Of a stretch of 64,000 nt of DNA, positions 55,695-64,000 are shown one piece after another (the first letter of the stretch is position 1; each line of letters begins with the position of its first letter). The DNA lies in assembly GCA_900766135.1 (NCBI GenBank), contig CAAFUF010000055.1, positions 62,001 to 126,000 on the forward strand, written 5' to 3'. A program made the translations under genes and the position numbers. The notes below the pieces were generated by a model, which ran no database searches, had not been told where the DNA came from, and saw nothing but the letters and a program-made list of their open reading frames with translations. The stretch is from Paenibacillaceae bacterium. GTDB taxonomy: Bacteria; Bacillota; Bacilli; Paenibacillales; Paenibacillaceae.

Positions 55695-58004
55695 ATGGAA
55701 ACTTACAAGCTGCCGTCCGCTCCGTTGGAAGAGCGGGTGGCGGATTTGCTGTCCCGGATGACGCTCCGGGAAAAGGTAGGCCAACTCAATCAACGGATGT
55801 ACGGCTGGGACGCCTACGTCCGGAAGGGAGAAACGTTCGAGCTGACCGATGCGTTTAGGGACGAAGTGGCCAAAGGCGGCGGGATGGGGGCGTTGTACGG
55901 CTTGTTCCGCAGCGACCCCTGGTCGGGCGTGAATTTCGGGAACGGCATTGCCGCAGCGGATAGCGCGAGGGTGGCCAACATGGTGCAGCGGTACGTGCTG
56001 GAGCATACCCGGCTAGGCATTCCCGTCCTGTTGACGGAAGAATGTCCGCACGGCCACCAGGCGCTGGACGGGACGTTGCTGCCGGTCAATCTCGGCGCCG
56101 GAGCAACCTGGAATCCGGAGCTGATGGCGCGGGCGTACGCCCATGTGGCGGCGGAAATCCGCAGCCGCGGGGCGCACGTGGGGCTGGTCTCGGCGCTCGA
56201 TATTTTGCAGGAACCGCGCTGGGGGCGTTCCGAGGAATGCTACGGCGAAGATCCTTATTTGGCCGCTCGCTTCACGGAAGCGGCGGTGCGCGGAATGCAG
56301 GGCGACGACTCGCGGAATCTGGATGCGCCGGACCGCGTCGCGGTCGTCCTGAAGCATTTATGCGCGCAGGGAGCGGCTCAAGGCGGGCGCAACGCCGGTC
56401 CGGCGGCTATCGGGCCGCGGGAGCTGCGGGAGATCCATCTCCCGGCTGCCCGGGCGGGAGCGCTCGCCGGAGCTGCGGGTTTCATGGCGGCCTACAACGA
56501 AATCGACGGCGTGCCATGCCATGCCAACCATGATTTGCTGACCGGCATCCTGCGTGAGGAATGGGGCTTCGAAGGGCTGGTGATGGCAGACGGCTGCGCG
56601 GTAGACCGGCTGCTGGCACTAACCGGTACCCATGAGTCTGCGGCGGCCCTCGCTTTGGCGTCGGGCGTCGATCTTAGCTTATGGGATACCGCTTTTTCCA
56701 CGCTGGAAGAAGCGGTACGCCTAGGACTGGTACAGGAAGCCGATATTGACCGTGCGGCCGCGCGCGTGCTGAGGCTGAAATTCCGGCTGGGGCTGTTCGA
56801 CCGGCCATACGTGCCGGAGCTCCGGGCTATTTCCGTTGTCGGCAGCCCGGAATTCCGGGACGTGAACCTGCAGGTCGCCCGCGAATCGTCCGTGCTGCTC
56901 AAGAACGAAGGCCGTTTGCTGCCGATCGTCGGCCGGCCGCGGCGGATCGCGGTGATCGGCCCGAACGCCGACCGTTTGTACAACCAGTTGGGTGACTACA
57001 CGAGCGTTCAGCGCGAAGGGACCGGAACGACGGTGTTGCAGGGCATCCGTTCGTGCGCCCTGGAAGACACCGAGGTCGTGTACGCCTTGGGCTGCGGCAT
57101 CCGCGACCGGTCGAAGGCGGGCATCGCCGAGGCGGTTGAAGCTGCGCAAGGCGCCGACATCGCGGTTCTCGTGCTTGGCGGGAGCAGCGCCCGGGAATTC
57201 GGGGGCGATTTCGAAGACAATGGCGCGGCGATCGTTAAAGAGGGCAGCCCGTCCGAGATGGACTGCGGCGAAGGCGTCGACTTGGCCGACCTGTCTCTAG
57301 GCGGGGTGCAGCAGGAGCTGGTCGAGGCCGTGGCTGCTACCGGCACGCCGGTCGTCGCCGTGATCGTGCAAGGGCGCCCGCATGCGCTTGCCGATGTCGT
57401 CGACTTATGCGGCGCCGTCCTCTGCGCGTGGTATCCCGGGACGGAAGGCGGCCGGGCGATCGCGGAGCTCCTGTTCGGCAAGGTGAATCCGAGCGGCAAG
57501 CTGCCGGTGACGCTGCCGCGGTCCTCTGCCCAGCTCCCCGTATATTACAACCAAAAGGATCCCGGTCGAACCCGCAATTACGTCGATATGCCCTCCGCGC
57601 CGTTGTACCCGTTCGGCTACGGGCTGAGCTACACGCAGTTTGCTTATGCCAATTTATCCATGTCCCGGGAGGTCATCTCGGCGGCGGAGCTGGAGAACGG
57701 GGAGCGGGTGACGGTTCGGGTCGAAGTGGAAAATACGGGTGCCAGGAGCGGGGCGGAAACGGTCCAGCTGTACCTCCGGGCCCGGGAATCGGGCATCACC
57801 CGGCGGATCGCCGAGCTGAAGGGTTTTAGCAAAATCGAGCTGAACCCGGGGGAACGCCGTGTCGTCGAGTTCATGGTGGGCCGGGAGGAGCTGGGGATCT
57901 GGAACCGGGAGATGCGTTTTGCGGCGGTACCATGCAAAGTCGCTGTTCAAGTCGGGGGCGACAGCCGCGATACGCTATCCGCTGATTTGTCCGTGACAGT
58001 GTAA
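55695..58004 (+). CDS. GH3 beta-glycosidase
   Basis: The protein (769 aa) has the GH3 N-terminal barrel (LLSRMTLREKVGQLNQRMYG, ECPHGHQALDGTLLPVNLGA), the KHLC-type Lys-His motif, the nucleophile Asp in GFEGLVMADG, the (alpha/beta)6 sandwich (VLLKNEGRLLPI, IAVIGPNADRLYNQLGDYTS) and a fibronectin-III-like C-terminus. No signal peptide, so it acts on imported oligosaccharides; beta-glucosidase or beta-xylosidase activity is possible. GGGGGGGAA precedes ATG 55695; ATG 55653 is an alternative. It follows the regulator gene by ~50 nt and is probably in the same operon. Confidence 0.9.
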   Translation: METYKLPSAPLEERVADLLSRMTLREKVGQLNQRMYGWDAYVRKGETFELTDAFRDEVAKGGGMGALYGLFRSDPWSGVNFGNGIAAADSARVANMVQRYVLEHTRLGIPVLLTEECPHGHQALDGTLLPVNLGAGATWNPELMARAYAHVAAEIRSRGAHVGLVSALDILQEPRWGRSEECYGEDPYLAARFTEAAVRGMQGDDSRNLDAPDRVAVVLKHLCAQGAAQGGRNAGPAAIGPRELREIHLPAARAGALAGAAGFMAAYNEIDGVPCHANHDLLTGILREEWGFEGLVMADGCAVDRLLALTGTHESAAALALASGVDLSLWDTAFSTLEEAVRLGLVQEADIDRAAARVLRLKFRLGLFDRPYVPELRAISVVGSPEFRDVNLQVARESSVLLKNEGRLLPIVGRPRRIAVIGPNADRLYNQLGDYTSVQREGTGTTVLQGIRSCALEDTEVVYALGCGIRDRSKAGIAEAVEAAQGADIAVLVLGGSSAREFGGDFEDNGAAIVKEGSPSEMDCGEGVDLADLSLGGVQQELVEAVAATGTPVVAVIVQGRPHALADVVDLCGAVLCAWYPGTEGGRAIAELLFGKVNPSGKLPVTLPRSSAQLPVYYNQKDPGRTRNYVDMPSAPLYPFGYGLSYTQFAYANLSMSREVISAAELENGERVTVRVEVENTGARSGAETVQLYLRARESGITRRIAELKGFSKIELNPGERRVVEFMVGREELGIWNREMRFAAVPCKVAVQVGGDSRDTLSADLSVTV

Positions 58005-58029
58005 CTATAGGAGACAAGTTCGTAATTTA

Positions 58030-58080
58030 CAGCGCAAGTAGCCGAGGGCAGTCGCCGCCGGTACTTGCGCTGTTTTGTTT
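58030..58080 (+). terminator. Terminator after the GH3 gene
   Basis: CAGCGCAAGTA pairs with TACTTGCGCTG around a 21-nt loop, followed by a T-rich stretch. It ends the long plus-strand operon. Confidence 0.85.
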
Positions 58081-58255
58081 TTTTATGGGCCAGAGAATAC
58101 CCTTTTGTCGGACGCCTTGTACCATTATCCCGTTTAATCAGACGATAGGATTGTAATAAGAAACAGGCGAACTCGGGTGAATAAATCACTTATGCCCCCT
58201 TAACAAAAGGGATAATGGCGAAAAGTCGCCTGCAGAGAGCACAAACCGCCTCGAT

Positions 58256-59098
58256 TTATTTTGTCTCTCGAAAAGCGCTGGGCGATTGGCCGGTTACTTT
58301 TTTGAACAGCATGGAGAAATATTTGTCGTTCCCGTAACCGACCCGGGCGGCGACTTCATGAATCGGCGCATGGGTTTCGCGGAGCAAGCGCTTGGCCTCT
58401 TCGATCCGGCGGTTGATCAGATAGTTGACGGGCGAATCGCCTAGTTCTTTTTTGAACAGATGGGATAAATAGTGTTGACTGACGTAAAGGGTATCGGCGA
58501 TTTCCTTGAGCGTGATGCTGCGCGTGTAATTCTTATCGATGAACTGCTTGGTGCGGACGGCAATTTCGTTCTTATCCTTCAGCGGATCGAACGGATGCTT
58601 CACATCGACGATCCGGTACATGAGCGTGATCAGCGACATGAGCAGATTGTTGCTGAGCGTCTCGTAGCCGAGTACCTGGGAGTCGCATTCCTGCAGCATT
58701 TCCGACAGGTAGCTCTCCACTTTGTAGGCGTATTTCTCGCACGGGATGACCGGGTCGACGGAGGCGGGCAGCAGTTGCCCGGGCGGTACGCCATCGACAT
58801 GCACATTGCCTACGCCGCAGTAAATTAATTTGAACGGTTCCGGGCTAACCGAGCGTTCCTCGTGCGGAACGCCTGCGTTATAGACGGCAACGTCGCCGGG
58901 ATGCACTTCGTAGGTCGTGCCGCCGATCCGGAATTCCCCGCGGCCTTCGACGATATAGATGATCTCGCAATAGTCGTGGATTTGCGGCGGCGCGTAGAAA
59001 CGGCGTTCGTCTACGACTTGGCCGGCGTACAGCAGCTCGGGCGTTTTTTTGAAACGGAAACGGTCGCTTTTGCGATGAGGAATTTCGATTTTCGGCAC
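58256..59098 (-). CDS. AraC-family regulator with cupin domain
   Basis: The protein (280 aa) has a cupin ligand-binding half (HDYCEIIYIVEGRGEFRIGG, GDVAVYNAGVPHEE) and a C-terminal double helix-turn-helix (SITLKEIADTLYVSQHYLSH, LFKKELGDSPVNYLINRRIE, HEVAARVGYGNDKYFSMLFK). GTG 59098 is 6 nt after GGGAGGAG; the ATG at 59131 has no ribosome site. It is divergent from the fucose operon and is its likely activator. The gap 58081-58255 holds no clear feature. Confidence 0.9.
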   Translation of the reverse strand: MPKIEIPHRKSDRFRFKKTPELLYAGQVVDERRFYAPPQIHDYCEIIYIVEGRGEFRIGGTTYEVHPGDVAVYNAGVPHEERSVSPEPFKLIYCGVGNVHVDGVPPGQLLPASVDPVIPCEKYAYKVESYLSEMLQECDSQVLGYETLSNNLLMSLITLMYRIVDVKHPFDPLKDKNEIAVRTKQFIDKNYTRSITLKEIADTLYVSQHYLSHLFKKELGDSPVNYLINRRIEEAKRLLRETHAPIHEVAARVGYGNDKYFSMLFKKVTGQSPSAFRETK

Positions 59099-59306
59099 GA
59101 TGGGCTCCTCCCGAACGTTGGATAATCCCATTATAGCGGAAGCGAAGACGGATGGGAGGCAATTGCAGGAAAATTACGCGTGTGTGAGGGCGGTTCACTA
59201 TTTTGCGATGTTGCGGCGGCAAGAGGGCAATATAGTAGGTTCCCGAACGTACCGGGCCAACTTTAGAATGGGAGTATAATTCATTGTCCAAGGAGGTAGA
59301 TTGGGT

Positions 59307-61097
59307 ATGGTTGAAAACGGTTACAGATGGCGGGACGGATTCCCGAAAATCGGCATTCGTCCAACGATCGACGGCAGAAGAAGAGGCGTACGCGAGTCCC
59401 TGGAGGAGCAAACGATGAACCTGGCCAAGGCGGTGGCCCGGTTGCTGGAGGCAGAGCTCCGCTACCCGAACGGGCAGCCCGTGGAATGCGTGATCGCCGA
59501 TACGTGCATCGGCGGCGTAGCGGAAGCGGCGGCGGCGGCGAAGAAATTCAAGGCGGCCGAGGTAGGCGTATCGATCACCGTGACGCCGTGCTGGTGTTAC
59601 GGAACGGAAACGATGGATACCGATCCGCAGATTCCGAAGGCGGTATGGGGCTTTAACGGCACCGGTCGTCCGGGTGCGGTGTATCTGGCGGCCGTGCTGT
59701 CCGCACATGCGCAAAAAGGCCTGCCCGCGTTCGGAATTTACGGCGAAGACGTGCAGGACGAAGGTGACGACCGGATCCCGGCCGACGTGCAGGAGAAGCT
59801 GCTGCGGTTTACCCGCGGCGGTCTGTCGGCGGCACTGATGCGCGACCGGGCGTATCTGTCGATGGGTTCGGTGTCGATGGGGATCGCCGGCTCAATGGTG
59901 AACGATGCATTTTTCCAGGAGTATCTGGGAATGCGCAACGAGTATATCGACATGACCGAGTTCACGCGGCGGATGGAGGAAGGGATCTACGATCCCGAGG
60001 AATACGAAGCGGCGTTGGCCTGGGTGAAAGAGAACTGCCAGGAAGGCCCGGACAATAACCCGGCCCATCTGCAGACGACGCGGGAGCGCAAGGACCAGGA
60101 ATGGGAGACGGTCGTCAAAATGACGCTGATCACGCGCGACCTGATGATCGGCAACCCGCGTCTCGCCGAATTGGGCTACGAGGAAGAAGCGCAAGGCCAT
60201 CACGCGATCGCCTCCGGTTTCCAGGGGCAACGGCAGTGGACGGACCACTTCCCGAACGGCGACTTCATGGAGACGATGCTCAATTCGTCGTTCGACTGGA
60301 ACGGCACGCGCGCGCCTTACCTTGTGGCGACGGAGAACGACAGCCTGAACGGAGTCGGCATGCTGTTCGGATACTTGCTGACGAATACGGCGCAGATTTT
60401 TGCCGATGTGCGTACGTACTGGAGCCCGGCATCCGTAGAGCGGGTGACCGGCCATAAGCTGGAAGGACGCGCGGCGGGCGGCATTCTGCACCTGATCAAC
60501 TCCGGTTCGGCGGCGCTCGACGGGACCGGCGAGCAAACGAAAGACGGCGTCCCCGTCATCAAGCCGTTCTGGGAGATCAGCGAGGAGGAAGTCGAACGGA
60601 TGCTGCAAGCGACGCAATTCCGGCCGGCTTCGCTGGAGTATTTCCGCGGCGGCGGATTTTCCACCGACTATTTGACCCGCGGCGGCATGCCGATGACGAT
60701 GACCCGGTTGAACCTGGTCAAAGGGCTTGGCCCGGTGCTGCAAATCGCCGAGGGGTACTCGGTGGATCTGCCGGAGCAGGTGCATGACACGCTTGACAAA
60801 CGGACCGACCCGACGTGGCCGTCGACCTGGTTTGCACCGAATCTGACCGGCAGCGGTGCGTTCGCCAGCGTCTATGGCGTGATGGACCACTGGGGCGCAA
60901 ACCACGGCGTGATCAGCTACGGCCATATCGGCGCCGACCTGATCACGTTGGCGTCGATCCTGCGCATTCCAGTCAGCATGCACAACGTGCCGAAGGAGAA
61001 GGTGTTCCGCCCGCGGGCTTGGGGCCTCTTTGGTACCGAGGATGCGGAGAGCGCCGACTTCCGGGCCTGCTCCGCATTCGGACCGCTGTATAAGTAA
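59307..61097 (+). CDS. fucI: L-fucose isomerase
   Basis: The protein (596 aa) has FucI features throughout: PKIGIRPTIDGRRRGVRESL at the start, CVIADTCIGGVAEAAAAA, TVTPCWCYGTETMD, and metal-binding residues in the ..GSMVNDAFFQEYLGMRNEYI.MTE region and WGANHGVISYGHIGADLITL. Length equals the family norm (~591). It converts L-fucose to L-fuculose (also D-arabinose to D-ribulose). ATG 59307 follows AAGGAGG at 10 nt. It heads the fuc operon. Confidence 0.93.
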   Translation: MVENGYRWRDGFPKIGIRPTIDGRRRGVRESLEEQTMNLAKAVARLLEAELRYPNGQPVECVIADTCIGGVAEAAAAAKKFKAAEVGVSITVTPCWCYGTETMDTDPQIPKAVWGFNGTGRPGAVYLAAVLSAHAQKGLPAFGIYGEDVQDEGDDRIPADVQEKLLRFTRGGLSAALMRDRAYLSMGSVSMGIAGSMVNDAFFQEYLGMRNEYIDMTEFTRRMEEGIYDPEEYEAALAWVKENCQEGPDNNPAHLQTTRERKDQEWETVVKMTLITRDLMIGNPRLAELGYEEEAQGHHAIASGFQGQRQWTDHFPNGDFMETMLNSSFDWNGTRAPYLVATENDSLNGVGMLFGYLLTNTAQIFADVRTYWSPASVERVTGHKLEGRAAGGILHLINSGSAALDGTGEQTKDGVPVIKPFWEISEEEVERMLQATQFRPASLEYFRGGGFSTDYLTRGGMPMTMTRLNLVKGLGPVLQIAEGYSVDLPEQVHDTLDKRTDPTWPSTWFAPNLTGSGAFASVYGVMDHWGANHGVISYGHIGADLITLASILRIPVSMHNVPKEKVFRPRAWGLFGTEDAESADFRACSAFGPLYK

Positions 61098-61130
61098 AGG
61101 GCTACTCAAGCGAAGAAGGAGCGAAATGAG

Positions 61131-61790
61131 ATGCAAAACATAGAAACGCGCCAAGAACTTTGCAAATACGCCCGCAAGATCGTGGATGGCGGGTTGGTCG
61201 TGGGGCCGGGCGGCAATATCAGCGCCCGAGCCGGAGATAAGATGTATCTGTCGCCCAGCGGCTTTGCTCTTGAGGAGATCGAGCCGGAGCAGTGGATCGA
61301 GGTGGATATTCCGACGGGAGAGGTGACCGATATCGGCCTGCGTCCGTCGTCCGAGGTGCTCATGCATCTGTACGGTTACCGCCAAAAGCCCGACATGGGA
61401 GCCATGGTGCATACGCACCCGTCCCATTGCATCGCTTTTACGCTGATTGAGCGCGACCTGCCGATCATGTTCCCGGACCAGGCTGCATTAGTCGGACGGA
61501 CGGCGTTTATTCCGTATTTGATCCCGACGACGGATCTGCTGGCGAACGCGGTGGCCGAGAAGGTGAACGAGGCGAGCTCGATTTTGCTTGGGAACCATGG
61601 GCTGGTGACGACGGGCCGTAATCTGCGGGAGGCCTACTACCGGACCCAGGTCGTGGAGGAAAGCGCGAAAATTTATTTAAGCGCGAAGGCGGCGGGAACG
61701 CCTGTCCCGTTAACGGACCAGGAGGTTGCGGACATCGCCGCGCTCGAAAGCGAAGATTACCGGATCACGCTGCTGCAAAAAATGAAGTGA
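61131..61790 (+). CDS. fucA: L-fuculose-1-phosphate aldolase (class II, AraD/FucA family)
   Basis: The protein (219 aa) has the class II aldolase zinc and substrate motifs: VVGPGGNISAR, SPSGFALEEIEPEQW, AMVHTHPSHCIAFT with the HTHPSH zinc site, and LLGNHGLVTTG. It cleaves fuculose-1-phosphate into DHAP and L-lactaldehyde. It lies 33 nt after fucI with GAAGGAG upstream. Rhamnulose- or ribulose-phosphate specificity is possible, but context favours fuculose. Confidence 0.88.
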   Translation: MQNIETRQELCKYARKIVDGGLVVGPGGNISARAGDKMYLSPSGFALEEIEPEQWIEVDIPTGEVTDIGLRPSSEVLMHLYGYRQKPDMGAMVHTHPSHCIAFTLIERDLPIMFPDQAALVGRTAFIPYLIPTTDLLANAVAEKVNEASSILLGNHGLVTTGRNLREAYYRTQVVEESAKIYLSAKAAGTPVPLTDQEVADIAALESEDYRITLLQKMK

Positions 61791-61807
61791 TTGGACGGTG
61801 AAGGCTC

Positions 61808-63364
61808 ATGTCATCGGAACAACAACGTTTCCCCTGCGTCCTTGCGTTTGATTTAGGCGCCAGCAGCGGCCGGGCGTTCGTCGGCGAAATCATCTCCAAG
61901 ACCCCTGGTGACGCCTTCGATACCGGCACTGGCGCTTCCAGCGTTCGGAAGCTGAATATTACCGAGGTTCACCGTTTCCCGAACGTTCCTGTCCAGATCG
62001 GCGGGCATCTGCATTGGGATACGCCGATGCTGCTGCGGGAGATCAAAACCGGCATCAGTAAAGCATTCCAGGCCGGGTACCGGCCGGAGAGCTGCGCCAT
62101 CGACACCTGGGGCGTCGATTTTGGCCTGTTGGATCGAAACGGCGAACTGCTCGGCGTCCCATACCACTACAGGGACCGCCAAACGGAAGGATTGGTCGAG
62201 GAGATCTCGGCCCAGATCGGCGCGGAGCGCTTGTTCCGCGAAAGCGGACTGCAATTTATGCCCTTTAACACGTTGTATCAGCTGTATGCCATGAAAAAAG
62301 CCGGTTCGCCTAAGCTCGATCTGGCCGAAACGCTGCTGTTAACGCCGGATTTGCTGAGCTATTTTCTGACCGGCAGGCGCGTCTGCGAATTTACGATGGC
62401 GACAACGACGGGGTTGTACGACCCGGGACGGGGCGCGTGGAACGCCGCGCTGATGGAGCAGCTCGGCATTCCGAGCGCGATATTTCCCGATCCGGTACCC
62501 CCGGGTACCGTAATCGGCGAACTGACGGCGGAGGTCTGTACCGAGCTTGGCGTTCCGCCGATCCAAATGATCGCTGTCGCCTCGCACGACACGGAATCCG
62601 CCGCCGCGGCCGTGCCGGTGGATTCGCCGTCGTTCGCCTACCTCGTTAGCGGCACCTGGTCGTTGCTGGGAACGCAAATGGCGATGCCGCTGTTGACGCC
62701 GTCGGCGCTGGAACGCCAGTTCTCCAATGAGGGCGGCGTGGATGGTACCTACCATTTGCTCAAGAACATCATGGGCCTGTGGATCCTCCAGGAGTGTAAG
62801 CGCAAATGGGAGCAGGACGGCGAAGCTTATTCCTTCGCCGAGCTGGTGCAATTGGCGGAACAGGCTGAGCCGCTGCTCACCCTGATCGACCCGGATGATC
62901 TGCGGTTCATGAATCCGGCCGACATGCCGGAGGAAATCCGGGGTTACTGCCGGGAAACGGGCCAGCCGGTACCGGATTCCCCCGGCGCTTTCGCCCGGTG
63001 CATTCTCGAAAGCCTGGCGCTCCGCTACCGCCAGGTGCTGGAGCAGGCCGAGGAGCTGACCGGCTCGCGGTTTGCCGGGCTGCACATGGTCGGCGGCGGC
63101 ATTCAGAATGAACTGCTCTGCCGCTTTACGGCGGAGGCGATCGGCCGCCCGGTTTGGGCGGGGCCAGTGGAAGCCAGCGCAATCGGCAACCTGCTGGTAC
63201 AGCTGCGGACCGGCGGCTGGCTCAAGGACCTGCAGGAAGGCCTCGCGCTGGTGAAGGCATCGTTCCCGCTCCGGGTTTACGAGCCGGGGCGGGAGGAGCA
63301 CCAGGCCGCGTGGACCGCCGCTTATGAGCGATTCGAACGACTCGGGAGGTCGATGAAATGTTAA
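61808..63364 (+). CDS. FGGY-family kinase, rhamnulokinase-like, probably fuculokinase here
   Basis: The protein (518 aa) has the FGGY motifs: LAFDLGASSGRAFVGEI, SCAIDTWGVDFGLLDRNGEL, VASHDTESAAAAVP, YLVSGTWSLLGTQM and LHMVGGGIQNELLCRFTAEA. Sequence is closest to RhaB (HYRDRQTEG), but it lies between fucA and fucU, so L-fuculose is the likely substrate. Length exceeds the usual ~480-490 by an insertion near residue 30-45 (ISKTPGDAFDTGTGASSVRK). It overlaps the next gene by 7 nt. Confidence 0.88.
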   Translation: MSSEQQRFPCVLAFDLGASSGRAFVGEIISKTPGDAFDTGTGASSVRKLNITEVHRFPNVPVQIGGHLHWDTPMLLREIKTGISKAFQAGYRPESCAIDTWGVDFGLLDRNGELLGVPYHYRDRQTEGLVEEISAQIGAERLFRESGLQFMPFNTLYQLYAMKKAGSPKLDLAETLLLTPDLLSYFLTGRRVCEFTMATTTGLYDPGRGAWNAALMEQLGIPSAIFPDPVPPGTVIGELTAEVCTELGVPPIQMIAVASHDTESAAAAVPVDSPSFAYLVSGTWSLLGTQMAMPLLTPSALERQFSNEGGVDGTYHLLKNIMGLWILQECKRKWEQDGEAYSFAELVQLAEQAEPLLTLIDPDDLRFMNPADMPEEIRGYCRETGQPVPDSPGAFARCILESLALRYRQVLEQAEELTGSRFAGLHMVGGGIQNELLCRFTAEAIGRPVWAGPVEASAIGNLLVQLRTGGWLKDLQEGLALVKASFPLRVYEPGREEHQAAWTAAYERFERLGRSMKC

Positions 63365-63789
63365 AAGGCATATCCAGCCTCCTTTCGCCGGAGCTGCTGA
63401 AGACTTTGATGGAAATGGGGCATTCGGACGAGATCGTGCTCGCCGACGGTAATTTTCCGGCAGCCAGTCATGCTCAGCGGTTAATCCGCGGCGACGGTCA
63501 CGGCATCCCCGCATTGCTGGATGCCATCCTGCCGCTATTTCCGCTCGACGTCTACGTGGACCGGCCGGTCGCGTTAATGGCGGTCATGCCTGGCGATCCG
63601 GTCGAGACGCCGATCTGGGACGAGTACCGCAGAATCGTCAGCCGTTACCATACAGTGGATCAACCGTTTGAGGAGGTCGAGCGGTTCGCCTTTTACGAAC
63701 GGGCCAAACGGGCGTATGCGATCGTCTCCACCGGGGAAAAAGCGCTGTACGCCAACGTGATCCTAAAAAAAGGCGTGGTTACTCACTAA
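63358..63789 (+). CDS. fucU: L-fucose mutarotase (FucU/RbsD family)
   Basis: The protein (143 aa) has the RbsD/FucU pattern: MLKGISSLLSPELLKTLMEM, GHSDEIVLADGNFPAAS with the catalytic His, and ..ERFAFYERAKRAYAIVSTGE. It speeds the alpha/beta interconversion of L-fucose before the isomerase. The overlap with the kinase gene supports one operon. Confidence 0.92.
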   Translation: MLKGISSLLSPELLKTLMEMGHSDEIVLADGNFPAASHAQRLIRGDGHGIPALLDAILPLFPLDVYVDRPVALMAVMPGDPVETPIWDEYRRIVSRYHTVDQPFEEVERFAFYERAKRAYAIVSTGEKALYANVILKKGVVTH

Positions 63790-63826
63790 GCAAGGTGATA
63801 CTATCAATAAAATTTCGCAGATTAGC

Positions 63827-63856
63827 GGGGGGCTGCCGGAGGGCATGCCCCCTTTT
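63827..63856 (+). terminator. Terminator after the fucose operon
   Basis: GGGGG pairs with CCCCC around an inner GC-rich loop, followed by TTTT. Confidence 0.7.
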
Positions 63857-63944
63857 ATCGCTGGAAAAAAGCGTTTACAATAAAAGAGACCGCGGCCTCG
63901 GGCAGGATGACCAGGTAGGCTTCGGAGAAGGGGAGTGGACGGCA

Positions 63945-64000
63945 ATGAGTTATACGGCATTGGTTACCGGCGCCGATCACGGCATCGGACTCGAGCTGGT
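63945..64000 (+). CDS. Short-chain dehydrogenase, 5' end only
   Basis: An ATG at 63945 opens MSYTALVTGADHGIGLELV, with the SDR glycine motif TGxxxGxG, and runs off the window. GAAGGGGAG lies upstream. It may be an L-fucose/lactaldehyde-linked dehydrogenase, but only 18-19 residues are visible. Confidence 0.65.
   Translation, partial: MSYTALVTGADHGIGLEL

Noticed and set aside
59892..61427. 511-residue antisense frame across fucI/fucA
   Set aside because: It mirrors two well-supported enzymes, is Arg/His-rich and spans a gene boundary.
62339..63514. 391-residue antisense frame across the FGGY kinase
   Set aside because: Shadow of a clear enzyme gene in high-GC DNA with no motif or start signal.
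1..64000. CRISPR array, rRNA, tRNA or insertion sequence
   Set aside because: I saw no regularly spaced repeats with unique spacers, no cloverleaf or rRNA signature and no transposase frame.

Overview
The window looks like chromosome of a Gram-positive, sugar-foraging member of the Paenibacillaceae (Paenibacillus/Cohnella type). This rests on strong AGGAGG ribosome-binding sites, S-layer-homology (SLH) surface proteins, YesM/YesN-type two-component control of sugar ABC transporters, many glycoside hydrolases, a PBSX-type tail cluster and a PPEP/VMSP-like surface pair. The assignment is inference from gene content; no rRNA or tRNA gene is visible.

Region 1 (1-13.8 kb) is plant-polysaccharide metabolism and accessory genes: a GH43 gene cut by the window edge, an ArsR-type regulator, a GH27 alpha-galactosidase with an AraC regulator, a decayed metallo-beta-lactamase-fold gene, a MerR/short-chain-dehydrogenase operon with a textbook 19-bp-spacer MerR promoter, a 1,599-residue SLH-anchored GH27 protein, a second GH43 with an operator on its promoter, and a bicupin oxalate decarboxylase.

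Region 2 (13.8-31.4 kb) is a compact contractile-tail module: repressor (Xre), ImmA/IrrE protease, ArpU-type activator, sheath, tube, frameshifted chaperone, tape measure, baseplate, fibres and a lysis cassette. There is no terminase, portal, capsid or integrase. It reads as a tailocin (phage-tail-like bacteriocin) with its own switch: four copies of a 15-bp operator, two of them inside promoter spacers, then four 11-bp-period direct repeats before the structural operon. Region 3 (31.4-35 kb) holds a holin-like-toxin remnant, a secreted stalk-domain protein, and a SigO-YvrJ-RsoA-like split sigma-factor operon divergent from an unknown 236-residue protein. The two divergent transcripts share a bipartite promoter motif.

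Region 4 (35-41 kb) is a surface-release system: a secreted Pro-Pro endopeptidase behind two tandem c-di-GMP-I riboswitches, each followed by a terminator, convergent with a VWA-MucBP-SLH surface protein whose linker carries a PLP/PLP candidate cleavage site and whose leader carries a further riboswitch-like element. Region 5 (41-64 kb) is a sugar-catabolic island: a DUF4127 protein, a deacetylase/DgaE/DgaF/kinase/GntR operon, a GH130 enzyme, a sugar ABC transporter, a YesM/YesN pair, GH3, AraC, and an L-fucose isomerase/aldolase/kinase/mutarotase operon. Three promoters here share two GGATAT-type half-sites 21 bp apart (degenerate at one) and a fixed 20-nt distance to the -10 box, which suggests one regulon.
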